NCBI RefSeq assembly: GCF_010993705.1
Contig: NZ_WOFO01000013.1
Span: 1 to 64,000, forward strand
Origin: Cyclobacterium sp. SYSU L10401
GTDB taxonomy: Bacteria; Bacteroidota; Bacteroidia; Cytophagales; Cyclobacteriaceae
Length of the DNA stretch: 64,000 nt
Reading direction: 5' to 3'
Each line of letters begins with the position of its first letter. Position 1 is the stretch's first letter. The notes under the pieces are model-generated. The model was not told the origin of the DNA, searched no databases, and was given only the letters and a program-made list of their open reading frames with translations. Shown piece by piece: positions 43,058 to 52,479 of this stretch. The translations under genes were made by a program, and so were the position numbers.

Positions 43058-43834
43058 TTATTTGCTCCGGTTCATTCTCGTAATCTGATATATTCCTTTT
43101 AATGTAAGCTGCATGTCCACCAGGTCAAAGGCACCTTCCAGGTGCTGCATTACCGCAGACAAGCCTCCGGTAGCAATGACTTTAAAATTCATTTGAGTTT
43201 CTGCGGTGATGGATGACAGCATTCCTTTAACCAATCCCGTGTATCCATAGAATATCCCGGCCTGAATAGCGTGAACAGTATCCTTTCCCAATACTGATTC
43301 CGGCATTTCCAGGCTAACTTTTGGGAGCCTGGCCGTACCGGTAAACAAAGCATTGACAGCTTTCCTGAGACCCGGCACAATATTAATTCCAATAACCTGG
43401 CCCCTATCATCTACAATACTAAAAGTGAGGGCTGTACCAAAATCTACAATGATACAGGCTTGTCCAAAGATGTCGTAAGCGGCCGTAATATTGGCCATCA
43501 GGTCAGTCCCGATTTCTTCCGGATTAGCCGTACTGACCCGGAGCTTTCCGTAACTGCCTCCATCGAGGATATAAGGCTGCCGACCGAAGAAATTGCTGCA
43601 ACAGCGCATTAAGACAGGCTTTAAATCGGGAACTACCGTACTCAAACCAATCTCCCTTATGCTTTCCGGATCCAGGCCCTTTTCCAGAAAAAAAACACCC
43701 AGGGATTTTTCCAATTGCAGGATGGATAGTTTTTTAGAAGTCTCTATTCGCAGCTCATGAAGCCAGGCATTGCTGCTTTCCTCATAGATACCAAAAACGA
43801 TATTTGAATTTCCTGCGTCTACGGATAAAAACAT
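43058..43834 (-). CDS. coaX: Type III pantothenate kinase
   Basis: A 258-residue ASKHA-fold kinase carries out the first step of coenzyme A synthesis, pantothenate to 4'-phosphopantothenate. Visible motifs are the phosphate loop LSVDAGNSNIVFGI (residues 2-15), GTDLMANITAAYD (about 103) and VDFGTALTFSIVD (about 124). Type III enzymes need K+ and resist CoA feedback. It is monocistronic as far as seen. Confidence 0.95.
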   Translation of the reverse strand: MFLSVDAGNSNIVFGIYEESSNAWLHELRIETSKKLSILQLEKSLGVFFLEKGLDPESIREIGLSTVVPDLKPVLMRCCSNFFGRQPYILDGGSYGKLRVSTANPEEIGTDLMANITAAYDIFGQACIIVDFGTALTFSIVDDRGQVIGINIVPGLRKAVNALFTGTARLPKVSLEMPESVLGKDTVHAIQAGIFYGYTGLVKGMLSSITAETQMNFKVIATGGLSAVMQHLEGAFDLVDMQLTLKGIYQITRMNRSK

Positions 43835-43963
43835 GGTCTAAAAGCATTCGTTTTCGAATATAAAAAACTGATAAGCATTTCCCTTGCTGGAGGTAAACAT
43901 TTATTTTTTTGAATGTCTTACCATATAACGGGTAAAGTGGTTCATTTTTATTAATTTCAAATC

Positions 43964-44443
43964 ATGTACACTGTTAGAGAAGGAAAAAAAGAGGACCTGC
44001 CTGCGGTTTTTAACCTGATAAAAGAGCTGGCCCTGTATGAGAAAGCTCCGGAAGAAGTTACCAATACCGTTCAAATGATGGAAACTGATGGTTTTGGTCC
44101 TCATCCTGTTTTCGGATTTTTCGTAGTAGTAAGGGAGGAAGATCAATCCATCATCGGTACGGCTATTTTTTATTACCGGTACAGTACCTGGAAAGGGAAA
44201 AGGCTTTACCTGGAAGATTATATCATCACTGAGAAGGAAAGGGGAAAAGGAGCGGGCAAACTGCTTTTTGAAAAGGTTTTGGCCAAATCCCTGGAAGAAA
44301 ATTGTACGGGTATGATGTGGCAGGTTTTGGATTGGAATGAACCGGCCATTAAGTTTTACGAAAAATATGGGGCCAGCTTTGAAGAAGAATGGCTCAATTG
44401 TCACCTTCAGGCAGATGAAATCGCCTCCCTCATCCAATCCTGA
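43964..44443 (+). CDS. GNAT acetyltransferase, diamine N-acetyltransferase-like
   Basis: A 159-residue GNAT-fold enzyme. The acetyl-CoA binding motif is ERGKGAGKLLF. The flanking LYLEDYIITEKERG and QVLDWNEPAIKFYEKYGA strongly resemble spermidine/spermine N-acetyltransferases, so a polyamine or similar amine is the likely substrate (inference). It is upstream of the VWA gene by 53 bases and may be co-transcribed. Confidence 0.85.
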   Translation: MYTVREGKKEDLPAVFNLIKELALYEKAPEEVTNTVQMMETDGFGPHPVFGFFVVVREEDQSIIGTAIFYYRYSTWKGKRLYLEDYIITEKERGKGAGKLLFEKVLAKSLEENCTGMMWQVLDWNEPAIKFYEKYGASFEEEWLNCHLQADEIASLIQS

Positions 44444-44496
44444 AAAGGTATTTGGAAAAGTTAAAACCCAAGGAGCTTAATTCTTGTTGTATAGGT

Positions 44497-45597
44497 ATGA
44501 AAGGTTTCAGATTCACCAAATTCGTTCCTCAAAAAGATCCGGATAAAAATTCCTTCGAACAGCTGTTGGATATATTTCTCCAGCTGATCACCATGACAGG
44601 GGGAGATGTAGCAGAGGCCCTCAGCTGGCTTACCAATCTGGATAAGCGCTATAACATGACCAAACCCGGTTACGGCATTGGTGATTTTATTGAAGATTTG
44701 AAAAGTAAGGGCTATCTGGATGAAAAACAGGGCAAGGGCGAACTAAAAATAACTGGAAAATCTGAACAGACGATCCGGAAAAGTGCCCTGGAAGAAATTT
44801 TTGGAAAGTTAAAAAAGGGAAAAGGGGGGCAGCACAAAACCACCCATACGGGGCCCGGGGAGGAAAGGGGTTCCGACCGCAGGCCTTTTCAGTTCGGTGA
44901 TAACCTGGATCAAATTGCCCTGACAGAGTCCTTGCGAAATGCCCAAGCCAATCATGGTTTTTCAGGAGACTATCTCTTGACAGAAGAGGATCTGGAAGTA
45001 GTGGAGAGCGAAATGCGTACCCAGACATCTACGGTATTGATGATAGACATTTCCCACTCCATGATCCTCTATGGCGAAGACCGGATTACTCCCGCCAAAA
45101 AAGTAGCCATGGCTTTGGCAGAATTGATCAAAACGCGTTATCCCAAAGACACGCTGGATATCATTGTGTTTGGAAATGATGCCTGGCAAATTGAAATAAA
45201 AGACTTACCCTACCTCCAAGTAGGCCCTTATCATACCAATACAGTGGCCGGTTTGGAATTGGCCATGGACCTGTTAAGGAGAAGAAAAAATCCCAATAAG
45301 CAGATTTTTATGATCACGGATGGAAAACCCACCTGTCTGAAGGTGGGCATCAAATATTATAAAAATAGCTTTGGAATAGATAGTAAAATCCTCAAAGAAA
45401 CCCTGAAGCTGGCTGCCCAATGTAGAAAATTGAAAATTCCTGTTACCACTTTTATGATTGCTTCAGACCCTTATCTCAAAGAATTTGTTAAGGAATTTAC
45501 TACTGTCAATAATGGAAATGCCTATTACAGTAACCTTAAAGGCCTGGGTCATTTGATTTTCGAAGATTACAGGAGAAACCGAACCAAACGTTTTTAA
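44497..45597 (+). CDS. VWA-domain protein
   Basis: A protein of 366 residues from the ATG at 44497 (a TTG at 44452 would add 15 residues, but the conserved start is MKGFRFTKF). A von Willebrand A domain spans about residues 180-350. Its metal-ion-dependent adhesion site D184-x-S186-x-S188 (MIDISHSMI) is complete. The basic/Gly-rich linker at about 100-135 separates it from an N-terminal helical part. No signal peptide is visible. It lies three bases before the AAA+ gene, and such pairs act as chaperone or chelatase-like machines. Confidence 0.88.
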   Translation: MKGFRFTKFVPQKDPDKNSFEQLLDIFLQLITMTGGDVAEALSWLTNLDKRYNMTKPGYGIGDFIEDLKSKGYLDEKQGKGELKITGKSEQTIRKSALEEIFGKLKKGKGGQHKTTHTGPGEERGSDRRPFQFGDNLDQIALTESLRNAQANHGFSGDYLLTEEDLEVVESEMRTQTSTVLMIDISHSMILYGEDRITPAKKVAMALAELIKTRYPKDTLDIIVFGNDAWQIEIKDLPYLQVGPYHTNTVAGLELAMDLLRRRKNPNKQIFMITDGKPTCLKVGIKYYKNSFGIDSKILKETLKLAAQCRKLKIPVTTFMIASDPYLKEFVKEFTTVNNGNAYYSNLKGLGHLIFEDYRRNRTKRF

Positions 45598-45600
45598 AGC

Positions 45601-47133
45601 ATGGAATACACAAAAATGACCAACAAAGAAATACTGAAAATAAAAACTTTAGGACAGCTGAAGGCCGCTGGCTATTCCTGGAAAACCATCAAAGAAGAAC
45701 TCAGAAGTAACCTGATTAAAAAAATAAAAAACAAAGAAAACGTTTTTGAGGGCATTTGGGGATATGAGGATACGGTAATCCCTGACATAGAACGGGCCAT
45801 TTTGTCCAGACATAACATCAATCTGCTCGGTCTGAGAGGACAGGCCAAAACCAGGATTGCCAGAATGATGACCCTGCTCCTGGATGATTATGTCCCCGTA
45901 GTAAAAGGTGCGGAACTGAATGATGATCCGCTAATGCCCATCTCCACTTTTGCCAGACAGTTGATTGCGGAAAAAGGAGACGATACACCCATTACCTGGT
46001 GGGCTAAAGAAGACCGGTACACTGAAAAACTGGCCACCCCGGATGTTTCCGTAGCCGATTTAATCGGAGATGTGGACCCCATCAAAGCAGCCACGATGAA
46101 ACTTTCCTACAATGACGAAAGGGTCATCCATTTTGGTTTGGTTCCCCGGTCCCACCGCTCAATATTCGTGATCAATGAGCTGCCCGATTTGCAGGCCAGG
46201 ATTCAGGTAGCTTTATTCAATATCCTTCAGGAAGGGGATATTCAGATCCGGGGATTCAAACTCAGGTTGCCGCTGGACATCCAATTTGTTTTTACAGCTA
46301 ATCCGGAAGACTATACCAACCGCGGAAGCATTGTCACACCACTTAAGGACAGGATAGAAAGCCAAATCATCACCCACTATCCGAAAAGTATTGAGGTGGG
46401 CAGGAAAATTACTGAACAAGAAGCCAGACTGAAGGGCAGGCCTTTGGAAAAAATCCATGTTCCTGAACTCATGAAGGACCTGATCGAGCAGATTGCGGTA
46501 GAAGCCCGGGAAAGTGAATATGTAGACGAAAAAAGTGGCGTATCTGCCAGGCTAACCATATCGGCCTATGAAAACCTGATTTCTGCAGCTGAAAGAAGGC
46601 TTTACCTCAATGGTGAAAACAACACCATGGTCAGGATTGTGGACCTTATAGGGGTAATCCCGGCCATTACCGGTAAGGTGGAGCTGGTGTATGAAGGGGA
46701 ACAGGAAGGCGCCGGATTGGTGGCCTACAACCTGATCGGAAAAGCCATAAGAAATCTATTTGTACAATATTTCCCATCCCCCGAACAAAAGAAAAAAGAT
46801 AAGGAGAAAGAAGGCAACCCCTATGTTTTGCCGTTGTCCTGGTTTGGCGAAGGCAACACCCTGGATATTTTGGCTTCCCACAGCGACAAAGCCTATAAAA
46901 AAGCCCTTCATGATGTCCCCGGATTGGAAAAGATAACCACTCAATTTGTGGAAATGCTGCCAGAAAAAGAAAAAGAATTCTACATGGAATTTGCCTTGCA
47001 TGGCCTGGCAGAATACAGTCAATTAAGTAAAAAGTTGCTGGACACAGGAATGCAGTTTAAGGATCTTTTCAGCAGCATGTTCGATCTCGGCTCACCAGGG
47101 CTAGATGAAGATGAGGAGGAAGATTTCAATTGA
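45601..47133 (+). CDS. AAA+ ATPase, ChlI/MoxR-like, partner of the VWA protein
   Basis: A 510-residue protein related to magnesium-chelatase subunit I/MoxR AAA+ ATPases. The Walker A-like loop GLRGQAKT (77-84, K83) replaces the usual GxGK by QAK. The Walker B-like region FVINELPDL has N192-E193 instead of D-E. A sensor-like segment TANPEDYTNRG and the C-terminal lid follow. It may therefore hydrolyse ATP unusually or weakly. Annotators often call it magnesium chelatase, but no tetrapyrrole context is present. It is coupled to the VWA gene. Confidence 0.88.
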   Translation: MEYTKMTNKEILKIKTLGQLKAAGYSWKTIKEELRSNLIKKIKNKENVFEGIWGYEDTVIPDIERAILSRHNINLLGLRGQAKTRIARMMTLLLDDYVPVVKGAELNDDPLMPISTFARQLIAEKGDDTPITWWAKEDRYTEKLATPDVSVADLIGDVDPIKAATMKLSYNDERVIHFGLVPRSHRSIFVINELPDLQARIQVALFNILQEGDIQIRGFKLRLPLDIQFVFTANPEDYTNRGSIVTPLKDRIESQIITHYPKSIEVGRKITEQEARLKGRPLEKIHVPELMKDLIEQIAVEARESEYVDEKSGVSARLTISAYENLISAAERRLYLNGENNTMVRIVDLIGVIPAITGKVELVYEGEQEGAGLVAYNLIGKAIRNLFVQYFPSPEQKKKDKEKEGNPYVLPLSWFGEGNTLDILASHSDKAYKKALHDVPGLEKITTQFVEMLPEKEKEFYMEFALHGLAEYSQLSKKLLDTGMQFKDLFSSMFDLGSPGLDEDEEEDFN

Positions 47134-47152
47134 TGACAACGCACCATTTACC

Positions 47153-47189
47153 AAAAAAAGGGAAGCCCATGTTTGGCTTCCCTTTTTCC
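47153..47189. terminator. Bidirectional terminator between AAA+ and redoxin genes
   Basis: AAAAAGGGAAGCC (47155-47167), loop CATGTTT, GGCTTCCCTTTTT (47175-47187): a perfect 13-base stem with A and T runs on the two sides. It serves the rightward VWA/AAA+ operon and the leftward redoxin gene, which ends at 47198. Confidence 0.9.
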
Positions 47190-47197
47190 ATTATTCA

Positions 47198-48427
47198 TCA
47201 ATAATACCTTCCAATCATGGGATGATCAACGATGGTTTTTTTAAGGGCCAGGGGACTGATGGTTCCCGGAACCTTATAATGCACCTTTCCACCCGGTTCT
47301 ATCAATAAGGTCAGTGGAAGACTACCATCCCAATCATTTTGGACCACATCAATGACAGCATACTTGTCATCTGTATCGACCAGGTAATTGGTGGTAGCTG
47401 AATATTTTTTCTCAAGAAACTTTAACGCCTTATCGGCGGATTCCGGATTGTCCAGGCTTACCGATACAAATTCAAAATCCCTGTCTCCATACATTCGTTG
47501 GATTTCAATAAACTCAGGGTATTCGACTATACAAGGACCACACCAGGTAGCCCAAAAATTTACCAAACGCAATTGCTCAGTGTCATTCTGCAACAATTTC
47601 TCCAAATCTTCCAGGTTGATTTTATTCAGTTCTACGGGCTTTTTCTTCCAATCTTCATTGACTTTAAGGGTATATTCATTTTTCCATGCCCATTTGATAG
47701 AGCAACCAAAGGCCGGGGTAGTGGCTTTGTCTTCCGCCAGGGCTTCTCCTTTCAAAGTTTGTTCAATGGCATATCTGGCATCTTCTGCCTGTCCCGTTCC
47801 GGGTTTTTCGGAGGCATCTATTCTGCCCTGATAGGTCAATTTTCGGTTTTTATCAAAAACAAAAATATGTGGTGTCGCCGTAGGGCCATAGGCTGTTGAA
47901 AAATGATGCTCATCCCCATCATAGAGGTACGGGAAATCATAATCCATTTCCTTTGCTCTGACTTTCATGCTTTCAAAATCATCGTTCAGGTCGGTATAAC
48001 CAAGCTCTTCAGGAAGTACCGCAATGGGTGAATTGGGAGAGATGGCAATGAACTGCACGCCCTGATCGCTGTAAGTGCTTACCAACTCGTTAAACCTCTC
48101 TTCATAGGCCTGAGCAGTGGGGCAGTGGTTGCAGGTGAAATTTATTACCAATATCTCCTTGTCATCATAGTCGGACAATTCGTGGTACTTACCATCCACT
48201 CCCGGCAATCTAAAATCAGGAGCCTCCTCCCCAATAGCCAGTGTAGTCACCGGCTTCTCTTCCACTACCTTTGGATTTGGAGTGAAAAAAGAAGCCTCAG
48301 TGGTAGCAGCTGCTTCATTTTCCTCTGATGATGTATTTTTCTCAGCCCCACAGGCAAAGCACATGGAAACCATAAAGGCGCAGGTGAAATATTGCGTCAA
48401 TTGTGTCAGGGATTTGAAATAGGTCAT
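47198..48427 (-). CDS. Two-domain thioredoxin-fold lipoprotein
   Basis: A 409-residue lipoprotein (lipobox CFAC near residue 25). The first domain (about 60-215) is an AhpC/TSA-like thioredoxin fold with CxxC in NFTCNHCPTAQ. The second (about 255-400) is a TlpA/ResA-like domain with WATWCGPCIVEYP. It probably delivers or checks disulfides in the periplasm, and the two redox centres may pass electrons between each other or act on separate partners. The gene is monocistronic. Confidence 0.85.
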   Translation of the reverse strand: MTYFKSLTQLTQYFTCAFMVSMCFACGAEKNTSSEENEAAATTEASFFTPNPKVVEEKPVTTLAIGEEAPDFRLPGVDGKYHELSDYDDKEILVINFTCNHCPTAQAYEERFNELVSTYSDQGVQFIAISPNSPIAVLPEELGYTDLNDDFESMKVRAKEMDYDFPYLYDGDEHHFSTAYGPTATPHIFVFDKNRKLTYQGRIDASEKPGTGQAEDARYAIEQTLKGEALAEDKATTPAFGCSIKWAWKNEYTLKVNEDWKKKPVELNKINLEDLEKLLQNDTEQLRLVNFWATWCGPCIVEYPEFIEIQRMYGDRDFEFVSVSLDNPESADKALKFLEKKYSATTNYLVDTDDKYAVIDVVQNDWDGSLPLTLLIEPGGKVHYKVPGTISPLALKKTIVDHPMIGRYY

Positions 48428-48605
48428 TTCGGCATAGGTTTAAATTAAAATCCATTTTGAACGGAATTAAATTTAATCAATAAAAACATCAAAATAAAAC
48501 CGGTAGTGTTTTAACGCTGAGCCACGATCCATGGAAATTTTGTTCCAGCCCATAATTTCACGCATGCCTGATGGCCTATAACAAAGTTACTTTCAGGAAA
48601 AAGCA

Positions 48606-49643
48606 CTAATAAGCTTCTTCAGCTTTAAAGGACCTGATGGTAAAAAATACACTGCTTCCAATGATGAAATGTCGGGTTGGGCTGGCCCTCACATAAATAC
48701 ACCTACCAGCCTCGTCACTCAACTTTACCATTTGGTGATCGCCGAAATAGGCGCAATGGAGTACTATTCCAATCAATGCCTGCTTCAAGCTTTTTTTAAA
48801 CTTTATTTCCTCAGGGCGAAAAAGTATCCTTACTTTATTCTGAAACCCCCTGGATCTTTCGTCTGCGATAAAACCAAAAGGGGTATAGAAACCATCTTCA
48901 GTAGCAGTGGCCAAAATTTGATTTCTTCGTCCAAAAAAGTTGGCTACATAGGAATTTGCAGGGGACTCGTATAAATTTCTGGGCGTATCCAATTGCTGCA
49001 GGTGACCTTTATGAAGAATGGCTACCCGATCCGCTGTAGACAAAGCATCTCTGGTATCGTGGGTAACAAAAATGGCAGTTATTCCCGTTCGTTTAATGAT
49101 TTGTCTCATTTCCTCCCTGACCTGATCCTTCAGCATGGCATCCAGGTTGCTAAACGGCTCGTCCAAAAGCAATATAGTCGGGTTTGGTGCCAGGGCTCTG
49201 GCCAGTGCTACCCGCTGTTGCTGACCACCAGAAAGCTGATGCGGGTACTTGGCGAAGTTTTCTGAAAGGCCTACCAGGTGCAGGGTTTCCCGGGCCAACT
49301 TATCTGCATCATTTTTGGGATCTCTGATGCCAAATGTTACGTTTTCGAGGATATTCAAGTGGGGAAAAAGGGCATAATCCTGAAAAACCATACCCACCTT
49401 CCTTTCATTTGCCGGAACAGATCGGCTATTTTTCACCAATATTTTATCGGATAAAATAATGCTTCCACTATCCGGATGCTCCAGCCCGGAAATCAACCTG
49501 AGTAGGGTGGTTTTACCTGATCCACTTGCCCCCACCAGTGCCAGGATCTCCCCCTGCTTTACCTGGAAGGAAATATTTTTTACCGCATAATCTTCAGTTG
49601 TAGAATATTGTTTATCTATGCCTTGCAGCCTGAGTATACTCAT
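48606..49643 (-). CDS. fbpC: Ferric iron ABC transporter ATP-binding protein
   Basis: A 345-residue ABC ATPase. The Walker A is GASGSGKTTLLR (about residues 38-49), the signature LSGGQQQRVALARAL is at about 136-150, and the Walker B is ILLLDEPFSNLD (about 157-168). The C-terminal extra domain (about 240-345) is TOBE-like. The arrangement with a solute-binding protein and a two-unit permease fits the FbpABC iron family. It is the last gene of the leftward operon. Confidence 0.9.
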   Translation of the reverse strand: MSILRLQGIDKQYSTTEDYAVKNISFQVKQGEILALVGASGSGKTTLLRLISGLEHPDSGSIILSDKILVKNSRSVPANERKVGMVFQDYALFPHLNILENVTFGIRDPKNDADKLARETLHLVGLSENFAKYPHQLSGGQQQRVALARALAPNPTILLLDEPFSNLDAMLKDQVREEMRQIIKRTGITAIFVTHDTRDALSTADRVAILHKGHLQQLDTPRNLYESPANSYVANFFGRRNQILATATEDGFYTPFGFIADERSRGFQNKVRILFRPEEIKFKKSLKQALIGIVLHCAYFGDHQMVKLSDEAGRCIYVRASPTRHFIIGSSVFFTIRSFKAEEAY

Positions 49644-49663
49644 TCAAAAATTTCTGGTTTTGT

Positions 49664-51298
49664 CTAAATGTTCACTTTGCGAATCATCCTGTTGAGGAAT
49701 ATGATGGGCAATATTCCAGTAAGGATAATGATCAGAGCGGAATTGGCCGATTCTGCTATCATTTCATTGGTGGCCATATCAAAAGCTTTGGTCGCCAGGG
49801 TATGATAGTTAAACGGTCTCAGAATCAAAGTTAACGGTAATTCTTTTAAAACGTCTACAAAAACAAGCAAGATGGCACTAAAAAAACTTGCCTTGACTAA
49901 AGGCAGTTCGATCTTCCAAAGTGTTTTCCAGGAATTTTGGCCCAGGAGCCGGCTGGCCTCATTGACCTGAATACCTGTTTTCTGAAACCCGGCATCAAGT
50001 GGATGGTAGCCTACCGCCATAAACCGAACCATGTAGGCAAACAACAGTACGGAAACGGTTCCCAAAACAATCATCTGCCCATTATTTGAAAACAAATATT
50101 CCCTCAACCAGTGATCCAAACCTATTACAGGGATCATGATTCCTATTGCTATAACCGCCCCTGGAATCGCATATCCCAGGGTAGCTATTTTGGTTAAATT
50201 CTTCAGCCAATGGTAGGGACTAAGCCGCAAACTGTACAATAAAACCACGGAGATGACAGCCACCACTAAACCAGATCCCGCTGCCAGGCCAAAACTTCTC
50301 AGGATCAGGTAAAAAAAGTCCGCATTCATTGCCCTTTCGTAGGTTAACCAAACCCAATGCAGGATTTGCAAAAAGGGAATAAAAAAACTGATCATAAAAA
50401 CAAGGGAGCAGGCTGTTGCCAGCATGACTCTTTTTCTCCTTGAAAGCCTCACCCTTACCAGAGGTTTGCTCATAAAATGAATGGGTGCAAAACGCTTTTT
50501 CCCCCGCTGCAATACTTCTAATGATAAAATGGCAAATACCAACAGCATGAGTATAGCCGCCAAATAAATGGCAGTGGTAACATCTCCCATTGAAAACCAG
50601 GAGCGAAAGATTCCGGTAGTAAAAGTGCCTACACCGAAATACTTTACAGTACCATAATCGTTCAATACTTCCATGGAAGCCAGGGCAATGCCTCCCACAA
50701 TGGCCGGGCGTGCCATGGGTAAAGCTACCTTAAAAAAAGTGTACCAATCATTCCTTCCCAACAATGCTGATGCCTCCTGAAACGTTCGGGATTGCTGTAA
50801 AAACGATGCCCTTGACAAAAGGAAAACATAAGGGAAAAGTGTGATGGAAAGAATAAAAACAGCACCTGGTAGGTTCATGATATCCACCAAACTTCCTACC
50901 ACCTGAATATCCAGCTGGTTCCTTAAAAAAGCCTGCAAAGGACCAGCATAATCAAGTAGTCCCGTGTAAGTGTAAGCCATGATATACCCAGGAAACCCCA
51001 ATGGCAAAATCAACAGCCATTCAAAATGGTTTCTCCAGGGAAACTCGTAGTTGGTAACGATCCAGGCCATTGAGACTCCCAGAAAAAAAGTAATGCCGGC
51101 TACTCCAATCAGTAAAACCAGGGTATTTTGAAGATAACCAGCCAGCAGGTTTTCTGTTAAATGCGTCCAGCTGCTTCCCGGAGAAGTAAAAAGTTTGAAC
51201 AAAATGGTAAGTAAAGGGGTCGCAATCAATAACAGCACCAACAAAGTACCCGTCATCCAATTATTCCACCAATAAAACCTTCGCCTGGCTAATCTCAC
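49664..51298 (-). CDS. fbpB: Ferric iron ABC transporter permease, FbpB type
   Basis: A 544-residue membrane protein has about 12 transmembrane helices arranged as two fused binding-protein-dependent permease domains, each with an EAA-like loop (ASALLGRNDWYTFFKVALPMARP and EASRLLGQNSWKTLWKIELPLVK, split motifs). The double length is typical of FbpB/SfuB. The start is a GTG at 51298; the first ATG, at 51256, would be 14 codons later. It lies 32 bases after the fbpA stop. Confidence 0.92.
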   Translation of the reverse strand: MRLARRRFYWWNNWMTGTLLVLLLIATPLLTILFKLFTSPGSSWTHLTENLLAGYLQNTLVLLIGVAGITFFLGVSMAWIVTNYEFPWRNHFEWLLILPLGFPGYIMAYTYTGLLDYAGPLQAFLRNQLDIQVVGSLVDIMNLPGAVFILSITLFPYVFLLSRASFLQQSRTFQEASALLGRNDWYTFFKVALPMARPAIVGGIALASMEVLNDYGTVKYFGVGTFTTGIFRSWFSMGDVTTAIYLAAILMLLVFAILSLEVLQRGKKRFAPIHFMSKPLVRVRLSRRKRVMLATACSLVFMISFFIPFLQILHWVWLTYERAMNADFFYLILRSFGLAAGSGLVVAVISVVLLYSLRLSPYHWLKNLTKIATLGYAIPGAVIAIGIMIPVIGLDHWLREYLFSNNGQMIVLGTVSVLLFAYMVRFMAVGYHPLDAGFQKTGIQVNEASRLLGQNSWKTLWKIELPLVKASFFSAILLVFVDVLKELPLTLILRPFNYHTLATKAFDMATNEMIAESANSALIIILTGILPIIFLNRMIRKVNI

Positions 51299-51330
51299 AA
51301 ACTAAATCCTGCCTCCTACTGCAGTATCGA

Positions 51331-52356
51331 TCAATTCCACCCTACTTTATCAAAAATCATCACTGCCTGGCTGTTGTTTTCACCCAGCTGGGAAAGATTT
51401 ATTTCATCTGCCTTAAAATCTCCCCAGCTCTGAAGCAATTTGCTTGGAGCCACCTTTGGATTGACCGGATATTCATAATTTACATTCGCCAATACTTCCT
51501 GGGCCCTTTCTTCAGATAAAAATTCAATCAGTCTGATAGCATTTTCTTTATTGGGCGCATACCGGGTCACACCAGCACCGGATACATTAATATGGGTACC
51601 TCTGTCATTCTGGTTGGGGAAGAATATGCCTACCTGCCTGGCAGCCTTTACAGTTTCTTCGTTGGCATCATTCAACATGATGCCTATGTAATAGCTGTTC
51701 ACTATCGCTACGTCACCCTCCCCGGAAGCCACAGCTTTCACCTGATCCCGGTCACTGCCTTTAGGATCTCTTGCCATATTGGCCAATAAGCCTGCTGCCC
51801 ACTCCTCTGCCGCTTCGGCTCCATGTGCCACAATAAGGGAGGCAAGTAATGATTGATTGTAAATGTTTTCTGAAGACCGGGTCAGCACCCTTCCTTTCCA
51901 TTGCTCCTCCGTAAGGCTTTCATAGCTGTCCAGCTCGTCAGAATTTACCCGCTCTTTGTGGTAAGCAAGAATTCTTGCCCTATAAGTCAATCCAAACCAC
52001 ATGCCTTCGGGGTTACGAAATTTAGACGGTATATTGGCATGCAGAACTTCCGAATCAACAGCTTGAAACAAATTTTTCTCCTTTGCCCGGTGAAGCCTGC
52101 CGGCATCCACTGTAATAAGCACATCCGCCGGAGATCCCTCCCCTTCCAATTCGAGTTTCTGAATAAGCTCATCCGCACTGGCGCTGACTACATTTACCTT
52201 GATTCCTGTTTCTTCAGTAAAGGCATCAAACAATTGCTGATCTGCATCATAGTGTCTGTGGGTGTAAACATTTACAGATTCACCTGAGTTTTCTCCGCAA
52301 GAGAGCATTCCCAGTAAACCGATTGAAGCAAATAATAAATTTTTGAATCTGTCCAT
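51331..52356 (-). CDS. fbpA: Ferric iron-binding lipoprotein, FbpA type
   Basis: A 341-residue substrate-binding lipoprotein (lipobox GMLSC, about residue 20). The paired tyrosines in VNSYYIG and a neighbouring ITVDAGRL segment match ferric-ion binding proteins. It captures Fe3+ in the periplasm and gives it to the FbpB/FbpC transporter. It heads the fbpABC operon and lies divergent to oxyR with 123 bases between. Confidence 0.9.
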   Translation of the reverse strand: MDRFKNLLFASIGLLGMLSCGENSGESVNVYTHRHYDADQQLFDAFTEETGIKVNVVSASADELIQKLELEGEGSPADVLITVDAGRLHRAKEKNLFQAVDSEVLHANIPSKFRNPEGMWFGLTYRARILAYHKERVNSDELDSYESLTEEQWKGRVLTRSSENIYNQSLLASLIVAHGAEAAEEWAAGLLANMARDPKGSDRDQVKAVASGEGDVAIVNSYYIGIMLNDANEETVKAARQVGIFFPNQNDRGTHINVSGAGVTRYAPNKENAIRLIEFLSEERAQEVLANVNYEYPVNPKVAPSKLLQSWGDFKADEINLSQLGENNSQAVMIFDKVGWN

Positions 52357-52376
52357 ATTAGAGCTGCATTTTGGGG

Positions 52377-52407
52377 CAAAATTAGGTATTATTTAAAACA
52401 AATCTAA
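52377..52407 (-). promoter_or_regulatory. fbpABC promoter overlapped by a palindrome
   Basis: On the minus strand a -7 box TAATTTTG (52377-52384) is preceded, after 19 bases, by TTAG (52404-52407), a three-of-four match to TTTG. An inverted repeat at 52389-52411 covers the spacer and -33 box. Confidence 0.5.
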
Positions 52408-52411
52408 ATAA
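52389..52411. promoter_or_regulatory. Candidate iron-regulator operator
   Basis: TTATTTA (52389-52395) is repeated inverted as TAAATAA (52405-52411) with a nine-base spacer. It overlaps the presumed fbpA promoter, as a repressor site would. A Fur- or DtxR-like repressor is the natural guess, but binding cannot be shown here. Confidence 0.45.
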
Positions 52412-52479
52412 AAGGAAAAAGATTTTTATATTTACGCCACTAAATCAGAAGTAAGGTTTTATCAGTCCGGGCAAGGAAA

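Noticed and set aside
43901-44437. 178-residue minus-strand frame.
   Set aside because: It is antisense to the GNAT acetyltransferase, which has clear acetyl-CoA motifs.
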